NCBI GenBank assembly: GCA_027038335.1
Contig: JALVWI010000303.1
Location: forward strand, 1-19,908
From: Campylobacterales bacterium
GTDB taxonomy: Bacteria; Campylobacterota; Campylobacteria; Campylobacterales; JALSKU01
Direction: 5' to 3'
Length of the DNA: 19,908 nt
The notes under the pieces are model-generated. The model was not told the origin of the DNA, did no database searches, and worked only from the letters and a program-made list of their open reading frames with translations. A program made the translations under genes and the position numbers. Of the stretch, positions 1 to 6,301 are shown one piece after another. The stretch's first letter is position 1; the number at the start of each line of letters is the position of its first letter.

Positions 1-68
1 ACTACATAAAATCTATCAGTATAGTATGCTCTTTTTTGAGCATTTTTTCTATCTTTATACTCTCTCAT
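1..68 (-). CDS. nuoC: NADH-quinone oxidoreductase subunit C (NuoC), N-terminal fragment
   Basis: Only the first 22 codons lie in the window; the gene runs off the left edge. The start ATG shares its A with the last base of the nuoB stop codon (TGATG), a common arrangement for translational coupling. The visible N-terminus begins MREYKDRKNAQKRAYYTDRF, a basic segment that matches my memory of Campylobacterota NuoC starts. NuoC is a peripheral-arm subunit of respiratory complex I (30-kDa subunit family), with no redox centre of its own, and docks next to NuoB and NuoD. The call rests mainly on position after nuoA and nuoB and on this short match. The rest of the nuo operon is presumably to the left. 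Confidence 0.8.
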   Translation of the reverse strand, partial: MREYKDRKNAQKRAYYTDRFYV

Positions 69-577
69 CATATCAACCTTTTAGGCTTTTGTTTTTGAAA
101 AGCACTCTCTTTTCTTATCTGTTTTTGAAGCATCATAACAGCATACTGTAAAGTCTCAGGTCTAGGAGCACAACCGGGTAGGTATATATCTACCGGTATT
201 ATCCTATCAACTCCTTGTACTGTTGCGTAAGTATTGAACATTCCGCCTGTATTGGCACAGCTTCCCATGCTTATGACCCATTTTGGCTCAGCCATCTGAT
301 CATAAAGTCGTCTTGTAAATTCGGCATGTTTTTTTGTAAGAGTTCCTGCTATGATCATCACTTCAGCTTGTCTTGGACTTGCTCTAAAGATAGTACCAAA
401 TCTGTCAAAGTCATATCTACTAGCTCCGCTTGCCATCATTTCGATAGCACAACATGCCAAACCGTAAGTCAAAGCCCATAAAGAGTTGCTTCTTCCCCAT
501 TGAACAAGTTTGTCAACTGTAGTTAGAGCAACAGGAAGCCCTCCTTCTTGTAGATAGTTTACTTTATGCTGTGCCAT
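68..577 (-). CDS. nuoB: NADH-quinone oxidoreductase subunit B (NuoB)
   Basis: NuoB is the complex I subunit that carries the terminal 4Fe-4S cluster N2, which hands electrons to quinone. The protein is 169 residues with the start chosen here. The four cluster cysteines are visible: the tandem pair in GLACCAIEMMASG (C42, C43), C107 in SMGSCANTGGMF and C136 in LPGCAPRPETL. I chose the ATG at 577 because an AAGGAG sits seven bases before it. An in-frame ATG at 598 would add seven residues but has no ribosome site. The gene overlaps the nuoA end by 19 bases and the nuoC start by one base, so the three are one operon. Length and motifs are normal for the family. Confidence 0.97.
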   Translation of the reverse strand: MAQHKVNYLQEGGLPVALTTVDKLVQWGRSNSLWALTYGLACCAIEMMASGASRYDFDRFGTIFRASPRQAEVMIIAGTLTKKHAEFTRRLYDQMAEPKWVISMGSCANTGGMFNTYATVQGVDRIIPVDIYLPGCAPRPETLQYAVMMLQKQIRKESAFQKQKPKRLI

Positions 578-948
578 TCTAGCGCTCCTTTTTTCCATGC
601 ATATACAAAACCTATAGCAAGTAATACAATAAATGAAATCATTTCAACAAAACCGAACATTCCAAGAACCTTAAAGTCAATCGCCCAAGGAAACATAAAT
701 ATAATCTCAACATCAAAAAGTATAAATAAAAGTGCAAAAAGATAAAATTGAGCCGATATTTTATTTGGCTGTTTGGTAACTCTTGGACCACATTCGTAAA
801 TAGTAAGCTTTAATTTTTCCGTATCAAGTCTAGCAAGTTTTCTGCTTGCCCACCTAGCAAGAACGGTTGTAGCAAAAAATGCTATAGAACTTAGAGCTAA
901 GAAAACAAATGCCCCAAAATAAGGATGAGCAAAATTCATATGTCCCAT
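559..948 (-). CDS. nuoA: NADH-quinone oxidoreductase subunit A (NuoA)
   Basis: NuoA is a small membrane subunit of complex I at the junction of the peripheral and membrane arms. The 129-residue protein shows three membrane helices at about residues 11-31, 66-89 and 98-117. It has the family loop YECGP (residues 51-55, with the conserved Cys53) and the acidic FDVEIIF motif in helix 2 (Asp79, Glu81). The C-terminus ALEWHSIK is typical. The ATG at 948 has AAGGGG five bases upstream; the ATG at 939 is spaced less well. It is the first gene of the nuo operon. A TATTAT at 980-985 (minus strand) could be its -10 box, giving a leader of about 25 bases, but this is weak. Confidence 0.96.
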   Translation of the reverse strand: MGHMNFAHPYFGAFVFLALSSIAFFATTVLARWASRKLARLDTEKLKLTIYECGPRVTKQPNKISAQFYLFALLFILFDVEIIFMFPWAIDFKVLGMFGFVEMISFIVLLAIGFVYAWKKGALEWHSIK

Positions 949-1025
949 AAGAACCCCTTAAAAAAATAATTACTGCATAATAATACTATATTAAAATAAA
1001 AACTAATCTTATTTAAGAAGAAAAA

Positions 1026-1121
1026 ATGATAATTATAGAGCAAAACTATACTTTGACTATTACAAATAGTAACACTAAAGAAGAAATAAAAGATTATGTA
1101 GTAAAATTTGTTACTATATGA
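1026..1121 (+). CDS. Possible small ORF, 31 codons, unknown function
   Basis: Between nuoA and the AAA ATPase gene (both on the minus strand) there is a plus-strand ATG frame of 31 codons starting MIIIEQNYTLTITNSNTKEE and ending in KFVTI. Only a weak purine stretch (AAGAAG) precedes the ATG. The composition is protein-like, with alternating hydrophobic and polar residues that suggest beta-strand followed by a charged helix, but a frame of this length can arise by chance. It could be a small peptide gene, a remnant of a longer gene, or nothing. I recognise no family. Confidence 0.2.
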   Translation: MIIIEQNYTLTITNSNTKEEIKDYVVKFVTI

Positions 1122-1147
1122 AACACATTTAATTCAATATCTAACTT

Positions 1148-2884
1148 TTAAGAAACAATAAATCCCATAGAGTTACCCTCTCCGAAACTTCCTTTTAACT
1201 CTCTTTGGATGCTATTTTTAAACTCATCCATTGTAAAAATAGGTTCATCTTTAATCGCTGTATTTAGGGCTGTATTTTTGATGATGACTTTTATCTGCCC
1301 ACCTGTTAAGGGATATTTTGCTAACTTTTCTATGGAAAAATCCTCTTCATAGAGGGCATTTTCAGGTAAATAGTTTCTAAAAAGTAGAACTCTCTGAGAA
1401 AAGTCAGGTTTTTTAAACTCTATCTTATAATCAAATCTTCTTGAAAAAGCAGGGTCTATGTTTTCTAGTAGATTTGTAGTTGCTATTAAAACTCCATTGA
1501 AGTTTTCTATTTGCTCTAAAAATATATTTTGCATTTGGTTGTGCATTTTGTCGGCACTATGCAGACTTTGGCTTGTCCTGCTACTTAAAAATTGATCCGC
1601 TTCATTTAAAAGAAGAACGGGAGAACTTTTTGTTTTATTTGAAAGATCATAATATGTATCAAAAATTTTTCTTACATTTTTTTCACTTTCACCTACATAT
1701 TGAGATAGTATTTTAGAGCAGTCGAAATTGAGCACACTTTTTTTAAGAGATTTTGAAAGAGAAAGAGCTGTCATGGTTTTGCCCGTACCCGGAGGTCCGT
1801 AAAATATGATCCTTGTATCAAGTCCCTTTTTTCTCTCTACTATACCCCACTCTTTAAGTCTAGAAAGTACTTTTCTATCCATTCTTTTTAAAAGATTGTT
1901 TAAAATCTTAGCTGTTTTTGGATGCAAAACAACATCATCAAGTGTAGTTTTAGGTTCAATTAGCTCAAAAATGTCTTGCTCTTTTACAAGCATACCGAGT
2001 TTTATTTTCTTCTCTTTTTTTCCTTTAGATGGTCTGATGATCTTTTGAATTATCTCTTCAGATATATAAAAACTTCTAGTAACTCCTCCAAAAGCACTTA
2101 GCATTTCATCAAAATCAACCAAAGAATTTTCTACTAGTTTTGACCCCTCTTCCAAAAGAGATCTATTTTTTATCTTTTCATATTTATCTTCACTTACCAA
2201 GTCTATAAGAGTATTCATGTCTCTTAAAGTTTCGATTTCAGAAGAGTACTCCTCTTTCAAAAGGGCTAAAAATATAATTTTCTCTTTTTGACTTAAGTCA
2301 AATTCTATAAATATCTCTTCTACTTCCAAATTGCACTCACTTTTGAGAACTCTTTTGGCTATAATATCTTCAAGTTGTTTAAGTCTATTTTTTAACGACT
2401 CAATATTTGGCGAATCTTTTTTGAAGCTATTTCTAAAATTTGAGAGCTTTTGATACATTTCTATTTTTAAAAACTGATCTTTAAGGTATTCTAAATGATC
2501 TTTATAAGCTTCTTCTTTTGGAAGTTTGATATCATAATTATCATCTTCAAGAAGTTTTAAAAAAGTTGAACTAAGAGAGATATTTGAATGAAGTAACTCA
2601 AGGCTTGATAACTCTTTTGCCTTTTGAGCTATGATTGTATTTCTTGTAATCCATCCCAGTCCCAATAGGTTTTTAATAATATAAACCTTTTTTATATGTT
2701 TATACTCTTTTGAGGAGTATATCTCTTGAAGAAGTGATGAAACCGTAATTTCCTCAATACCTTCGATATATTTTAGAGTTAAAGTTTGAAGGATTTTTGC
2801 CTCTTCCAAAGTACATTTAAGTTCTGAAAATATATTGGACTTTGATATATCTTTATTTTCTAAAAAGTTTATCAAATTCTCCAC
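1148..2884 (-). CDS. Solitary AAA+ ATPase with Asn-for-Asp Walker B
   Basis: The 578-residue protein has a helical, charged N-terminal part (about 1-310) that I do not recognise, then one AAA+ module (about 315-560). Visible motifs are Walker A GPPGTGKT (363-370), a pore-loop-like YVGES (396-400), Walker B LLLNEAD (424-430), sensor 1 IATTN (467-471), an arginine-finger region SRRFD (481-485) and sensor 2 GGQIK (528-532). In Walker B the usual Asp is Asn427, while catalytic Glu428 is kept. The module resembles Cdc48/FtsH-type AAA domains, so an unfolding or remodelling role is plausible, but the target is unknown. The start is a GTG at 2884, with AGGA eight bases upstream; an out-of-frame ATG overlaps it. 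It stands alone, divergent from the ABC ATPase gene, and shows no signal peptide or membrane helix. Confidence 0.85.
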   Translation of the reverse strand: MENLINFLENKDISKSNIFSELKCTLEEAKILQTLTLKYIEGIEEITVSSLLQEIYSSKEYKHIKKVYIIKNLLGLGWITRNTIIAQKAKELSSLELLHSNISLSSTFLKLLEDDNYDIKLPKEEAYKDHLEYLKDQFLKIEMYQKLSNFRNSFKKDSPNIESLKNRLKQLEDIIAKRVLKSECNLEVEEIFIEFDLSQKEKIIFLALLKEEYSSEIETLRDMNTLIDLVSEDKYEKIKNRSLLEEGSKLVENSLVDFDEMLSAFGGVTRSFYISEEIIQKIIRPSKGKKEKKIKLGMLVKEQDIFELIEPKTTLDDVVLHPKTAKILNNLLKRMDRKVLSRLKEWGIVERKKGLDTRIIFYGPPGTGKTMTALSLSKSLKKSVLNFDCSKILSQYVGESEKNVRKIFDTYYDLSNKTKSSPVLLLNEADQFLSSRTSQSLHSADKMHNQMQNIFLEQIENFNGVLIATTNLLENIDPAFSRRFDYKIEFKKPDFSQRVLLFRNYLPENALYEEDFSIEKLAKYPLTGGQIKVIIKNTALNTAIKDEPIFTMDEFKNSIQRELKGSFGEGNSMGFIVS

Positions 2885-2913
2885 ATGTTATTCCTAATAC
2901 AAATTTAACTAAT

Positions 2914-2921
2914 ATTATATT
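2914..2921. promoter_or_regulatory. Overlapping divergent -10 boxes (AAA ATPase / ABC ATPase)
   Basis: The 71-base gap between the two divergent genes holds a near-symmetrical AT core. On the minus strand it reads TATAAT (2919-2914), which puts a transcript start near 2907 and a leader of about 23 bases before the GTG of the AAA gene. On the plus strand TATATT (2916-2921) gives a start near 2928 and a leader of about 28 bases before the ABC ATPase. No clear -35 is seen, as is usual in Campylobacterota. If both are real the two promoters would compete for polymerase. Confidence 0.4.
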
Positions 2922-2955
2922 ACAATTATGCTTAAGGTTGCAAAAAGGAAAGAGT

Positions 2956-3693
2956 ATGGAATATATGATTGAGATGAATGGTGTCAATAAATATTATGGT
3001 TCATTTCATGCACTTAAAGATATAAATTTTAAAGTCAAAAAAGGTGAAGTTGTAGTAGTTTGCGGACCTAGCGGAAGTGGAAAGTCAACACTTATAAGGT
3101 GTATAAATAAACTTGAAGATATAGATGAAGGTGAGATAATCATTGACGGGATAAATTTAGATGATAAAAAAGTAAATGTAAATAAAGTAAGAGAAGAAGC
3201 CGGTATGGTTTTTCAACACTTCAATCTTTTTCCCCATCTTAGCATTATTGAAAATATTATGATAGCCCCCATGAAAGTTAGAAAAATCTCAAAAGAAGAA
3301 GCGGAAACTCTTGCTATGGAGTTACTTGAAAGAGTAAAGATTCCTCACCAAGCCAATAAATATCCAAATGAACTTAGCGGTGGTCAAAAGCAAAGAGTTG
3401 CCATAGCTAGAACTTTAGCAATGAAACCTAAGATCATACTCTTTGATGAGCCGACAAGTGCATTGGATCCGGAAATGATAGGTGAAGTTTTGGATGTTAT
3501 GAAAGAGCTTGCAAGAGAAAACTATACCATAGTATGTGTTACCCATGAAATGGGTTTTGCAAAAGAGGTAAGCGACAGGATAGTTTTTATGGATCACGGC
3601 ATTATTGTGGAAGAAGATGAGCCTCACACATTTTTTAATCATCCAAAAACAGATAGAGCAAAGCAGTTTTTAAGTGAGATACTTCACCACTAA
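2956..3693 (+). CDS. Polar amino-acid ABC transporter ATP-binding protein (GlnQ/ArtP type)
   Basis: This cytoplasmic ATPase would energise an inner-membrane importer for polar amino acids. The 245 residues contain Walker A GPSGSGKS (37-44), Q-loop Gln87 in VFQHFNLFPHL, the signature LSGGQ (140-144), Walker B ILFDEP (161-166), the D-loop SALDPE and switch His197. The FQHFNLFPH and THEMGFAKEVSDR stretches are typical of the GlnQ/ArtP/AapP branch. I chose the ATG at 2956, with AAGGA seven bases before it; the frame is open further upstream to 2842 but that part overlaps the AAA gene and has no ribosome site. No permease or binding-protein gene is adjacent, so its partners must lie elsewhere and the substrate cannot be told. 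It ends eight bases before the converging znuB. Confidence 0.93.
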   Translation: MEYMIEMNGVNKYYGSFHALKDINFKVKKGEVVVVCGPSGSGKSTLIRCINKLEDIDEGEIIIDGINLDDKKVNVNKVREEAGMVFQHFNLFPHLSIIENIMIAPMKVRKISKEEAETLAMELLERVKIPHQANKYPNELSGGQKQRVAIARTLAMKPKIILFDEPTSALDPEMIGEVLDVMKELARENYTIVCVTHEMGFAKEVSDRIVFMDHGIIVEEDEPHTFFNHPKTDRAKQFLSEILHH

Positions 3694-3701
3694 AGAAAAG
3701 A

Positions 3702-4499
3702 TTATCTTTTAAAAATTATCGAAAAAATAAAGAAAACAAATGATGCTACCAAGATGATGGTTGCCCCTGAACTTATATCAAAATAGTATGACAAAAAGAG
3801 TCCTATTAAGCTAAAAATAAAAGTTAGTATAGATGAGATAAACATCATTTTGTAAAGTGAAGCAGAAAATTTTTCTGCTATATATGTCGGGATACTCATA
3901 AGAGCAATAACCAAGATAAGACCAACTGCCCTTATAGTAACTATCACGCTAAAAGCTATCATGATAAGCAAAAGATAATATAGAGGTTTTACTTTGACAC
4001 CTCTTAGCCTTGCAAACTCTTTATCAAAGCTAAGGGCTAACAACTCTTTATGATAAAAAGAGACTAAGATCAAAATAAGTAGATCAAACCCTGTCATGAT
4101 GTAAAGATCTCTTGTTGAAACTGATATGATACTTCCAAAAAGATAACTCATCAAATCCACATTGTACCCGGGTGTTAAGTCTGTAAAAATGATGCCCAAA
4201 GCCATTCCTGCTGCCCACATAGTGCCTATGATGGGATCAATTCTTTCTTTATCTTTATATGAGACAGCAGCAATAATAATAGCAAGTAATAAAGAAAATA
4301 AAGTAGCACCAAAAAGAGGTAATAAACCAAAATATATAGCCAAACCTATACCGCCGTAGGAGCCATGAGCTATACCTCCTGCTAAAAAGACCATTCTATT
4401 TACTACAACTAGCGAGCCTACTATACCTATACAGATACTTATGAGGAAAGTTGCTACAAGGGCATGTTGCATAAAAGGAAATGAAAGCACATCAAGCAT
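3702..4499 (-). CDS. znuB: Zinc ABC transporter permease (ZnuB)
   Basis: This is the membrane permease of a metal ABC importer of the ABC-3 family, which forms the channel together with ZnuC and receives metal from ZnuA. The 265 residues are almost wholly hydrophobic, with about eight membrane helices. Family stretches are visible near the start (VVVNRMVFLAGGIAHGSYGG) and in the later region IRAVGLILVIALMSIPTYIA. The start at 4499 has AAGGA eight bases upstream and overlaps the znuC end by eight bases, so the two are translationally linked. It is the last gene of the znuA-znuC-znuB unit. Manganese or iron permeases of the same family look alike; zinc is preferred because of the neighbours but is not proven. 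Confidence 0.92.
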   Translation of the reverse strand: MLDVLSFPFMQHALVATFLISICIGIVGSLVVVNRMVFLAGGIAHGSYGGIGLAIYFGLLPLFGATLFSLLLAIIIAAVSYKDKERIDPIIGTMWAAGMALGIIFTDLTPGYNVDLMSYLFGSIISVSTRDLYIMTGFDLLILILVSFYHKELLALSFDKEFARLRGVKVKPLYYLLLIMIAFSVIVTIRAVGLILVIALMSIPTYIAEKFSASLYKMMFISSILTFIFSLIGLFLSYYFDISSGATIILVASFVFFIFSIIFKR

Positions 4500-5277
4500 C
4501 TTTTTTTCCTTTTGAGTGAGAGTGCAAGCACATATTTTTATTTATCATAAGTTCAATAGGACATATATGCGCATCTAAGGAGCCTATATCTTGAAGTATC
4601 TTAGCTTTGTTTGTTGCCGGAGAATCATGAAGATATAGGGTTTTATTTATATATGCAACTTTGTTTGCAAAGCCTAGTACTACATTGACATCGTGGCTAA
4701 CGGTGATGATACATTTATCTTTGTTTAACTCTTTTAAAGTTGTATATAAAGATATTTGACCTTTTGAATCTATACTGGCGGTTGGTTCATCAAGTATGAG
4801 AATATCAGCATCTGTCGCTAAAGCTCTAGCTATAAAGACTCTTTGCCTTTGACCTCCTGAAAGCTCTGCTACTCTTTTGTTTTGATATTTTAACACCCCG
4901 ACTTTATCTAAAGCATTTTTGCAAATTTTCAAATCCTCTTTTGAAAAGCCCCAAAACTTTTTTGATAAACCCAAGCGACCTTGCAAAACTACATCTAACA
5001 CTTTTATAGGAAAGTTTTTATTTATGCCGGTATCTTGAGGTACATAGCCAAATTTTAAAAAATTTTTCTCTACACTTTCACCAAAAATTTTTATACTTCC
5101 TGAAGTAGGCTTTAAGATGCCAAGAAGAAGTTTTAAAAAAGTACTTTTTCCACCACCGTTTGGTCCTATAATGGCAAAAAAATCATCTTTTTTTATATTT
5201 ACATTTATATCTTGAAGTACTTTTTCTTTTTCATAAGAGAAGCTGAGGTTTTTAACTTCTATGATATAGCAATTCAT
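4492..5277 (-). CDS. znuC: Zinc ABC transporter ATP-binding protein (ZnuC)
   Basis: This is the ATPase that powers the metal importer. The 261 residues show Walker A GPNGGGKS (38-45), Q-loop Gln81 in GYVPQDTG, signature LSGGQ (139-143), Walker B ILILDEP (159-165) and switch His195. GPNGGGKST in place of GPNGAGKST is often seen in ZnuC. The C-terminal tail after residue 237 carries Cys239, Cys250, His252 and His254 (HICPIEL and MCLHSHSKG), which could bind metal. The start overlaps the znuA stop in an ATGA arrangement, and the end overlaps znuB by eight bases, so the three genes are tightly coupled. No strong ribosome site was needed for this call, as reinitiation is likely. Confidence 0.94.
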   Translation of the reverse strand: MNCYIIEVKNLSFSYEKEKVLQDINVNIKKDDFFAIIGPNGGGKSTFLKLLLGILKPTSGSIKIFGESVEKNFLKFGYVPQDTGINKNFPIKVLDVVLQGRLGLSKKFWGFSKEDLKICKNALDKVGVLKYQNKRVAELSGGQRQRVFIARALATDADILILDEPTASIDSKGQISLYTTLKELNKDKCIITVSHDVNVVLGFANKVAYINKTLYLHDSPATNKAKILQDIGSLDAHICPIELMINKNMCLHSHSKGKKDA

Positions 5278-6125
5278 TTAAGGTACATTCCAAAAGCATT
5301 AACTGCATTTTTGATACTTTTAGTCCAATTTTCTGAAAGAGGATCCAAAACAACAACTTTTGCACCGATATTTTTGGCTATAACTTCAGCACTTTTTTTT
5401 GAAAATTGAGGCTGAACAAAGATAACTTTTATATTTTTATTTTTGGCATACTTGATAAGATGTATTAATGATCTTGGAGTTGGATTTTTGCCTTCAAGCT
5501 GGATAGGTATCTGTTTGAGTTTGAATTCATCTGCAAAGTACCCCCATACGGGATGAAAAACCATAAATTCTCTATGTTTTAAATGATCTATCTTTTTATG
5601 AGCATATTTTTGCAATGATGATATCCTCTTGTCAAATTTTTTTAATCTTAAAAGATATATATCTTTATGTTTCGGATCTATTTTTATAAAAGTATTAGCG
5701 ATATTTTTAGCTATAATTTTTACCAATTTTGGAGATAGCCAAATATGAGGATCTAGTGCATTTTTTTCTACTGCTTTTTTATTTTCAAGGCTATATGAGC
5801 TACTCATGGCTCTTTTTTTAATACCTTTTGAAGTATCAATTACTAACATTTTTGGACTAACTTCTTTAAATTTTGTTAGCCAATTTCTTTCAAACGGAAC
5901 ACCGATGGCAAAGTATATTTTAGACTTCATTAAGTGTGAAAGTTGTTTGGGCTTTGGTTCATAAGTAGCAGGTTCACTACCGGGTAGTACCATCACTTGG
6001 ACATTTGCTAAATTTCCGGCAATTTGCTTGACAAAAAACTTTTGAGGTAAAATACTAACAGTTACATTGATAGCAGCTTGTAGATAAATAGTCCAAATAA
6101 ATGTCACAAACAAAATTTTTTTCAT
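5274..6125 (-). CDS. znuA: Zinc ABC transporter periplasmic binding protein (ZnuA)
   Basis: This cluster A-I solute-binding protein captures the metal in the periplasm and delivers it to ZnuB. With the ATG at 6125 the protein is 283 residues and opens with a signal peptide (about 1-18, cleaved near LQAA). Likely metal ligands are His127 in DPHIWLSP, His191 in VFHPVWGYFAD and Asp261 in VVLDPLSENW. The first ligand, usually His in a PHTYEP-like motif, is Ala53 here (SEPATYEPKP). There is no His-rich loop. A TTG four codons upstream (6137) is possible, but the ATG begins a classic MKK signal sequence and GGA lies about ten bases before it. It is the first gene of the operon. Metal specificity (Zn or Mn) is inferred from family and neighbours. 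Confidence 0.92.
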   Translation of the reverse strand: MKKILFVTFIWTIYLQAAINVTVSILPQKFFVKQIAGNLANVQVMVLPGSEPATYEPKPKQLSHLMKSKIYFAIGVPFERNWLTKFKEVSPKMLVIDTSKGIKKRAMSSSYSLENKKAVEKNALDPHIWLSPKLVKIIAKNIANTFIKIDPKHKDIYLLRLKKFDKRISSLQKYAHKKIDHLKHREFMVFHPVWGYFADEFKLKQIPIQLEGKNPTPRSLIHLIKYAKNKNIKVIFVQPQFSKKSAEVIAKNIGAKVVVLDPLSENWTKSIKNAVNAFGMYLK

Positions 6126-6150
6126 AAAAATATCCAATAATTTTTGTAAA

Positions 6151-6159
6151 ATTATATCA
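6151..6159 (-). promoter_or_regulatory. Extended -10 promoter of znuACB
   Basis: The minus strand reads TGATATAAT at 6159-6151, an extended -10 box (TGnTATAAT). Transcription would start near 6144, with a leader of about 19 bases before the znuA ATG. The box lies just after the 3' end of the tRNA-Glu gene, so read-through from the tRNA promoter is also possible. I see no evident Zur-type palindrome in the short space. Confidence 0.55.
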
Positions 6160-6174
6160 TAATATAAGTATAGA

Positions 6175-6249
6175 TGGTGACCCCTACGAGACTCGAACTC
6201 GTGTTACCGGCGTGAGAGGCCGGTGTCCTAACCGCTAGACGAAGGGGCC
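6175..6249 (-). tRNA. tRNA-Glu (anticodon CTC)
   Basis: The minus strand folds into a complete cloverleaf of 75 bases with an encoded CCA end. The acceptor stem is GGCCCCT paired with AGGGGTC (one G-T pair), with discriminator A. The D arm is GTC/GAC. The anticodon stem CCGGC/GCCGG closes the loop CTCTCAC, and the T arm ACGAG/CTCGT closes TTCGAGT. Reading T33 then CTC then A37 gives anticodon CTC, which decodes GAG. The body is very close to known bacterial tRNA-Glu, where the loop is normally CTTTCAC (anticodon TTC). A second tRNA-Glu(TTC) must exist elsewhere to read GAA, the main Glu codon here. Confidence 0.96.
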
Positions 6250-6283
6250 ATTTTTATGAAAGTAACTTTGGTTAGGAGGTGAA

Positions 6284-6289
6284 ATTATA
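6284..6289 (-). promoter_or_regulatory. -10 box of the tRNA-Glu gene
   Basis: TATAAT on the minus strand (6289-6284) lies 34 bases before the tRNA 5' end, giving a start near 6277 and a 5' leader of about 28 bases for RNase P to remove. The box is in the short gap after the aminotransferase stop codon, so it is placed correctly for the tRNA and could also feed znuACB. Confidence 0.55.
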
Positions 6290-6301
6290 CTCAAAAAATG
6301 C

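Noticed and set aside
20..48. Inverted repeat ATGCTC/GAGCAT inside nuoC
   Set aside because: Six-base arms within coding sequence at the operon interior; no reason to see a regulatory role.
578..598. ATG at 598 as the nuoB start
   Set aside because: No ribosome site before it, while the ATG at 577 has AAGGAG at good distance and gives the usual NuoB N-terminus.
2842..2955. Upstream extension of the ABC ATPase frame from a TTG at 2842
   Set aside because: It overlaps the divergent AAA gene, contains no ribosome site, and the ATP-binding domain starts properly from the ATG at 2956.
3696..3710. AAAAGATTATCTTTT palindrome between the ABC ATPase gene and znuB as a terminator
   Set aside because: All arms are weak A-T pairs with a one-base centre and there is no G-C core; it could arise by chance in AT-rich DNA.
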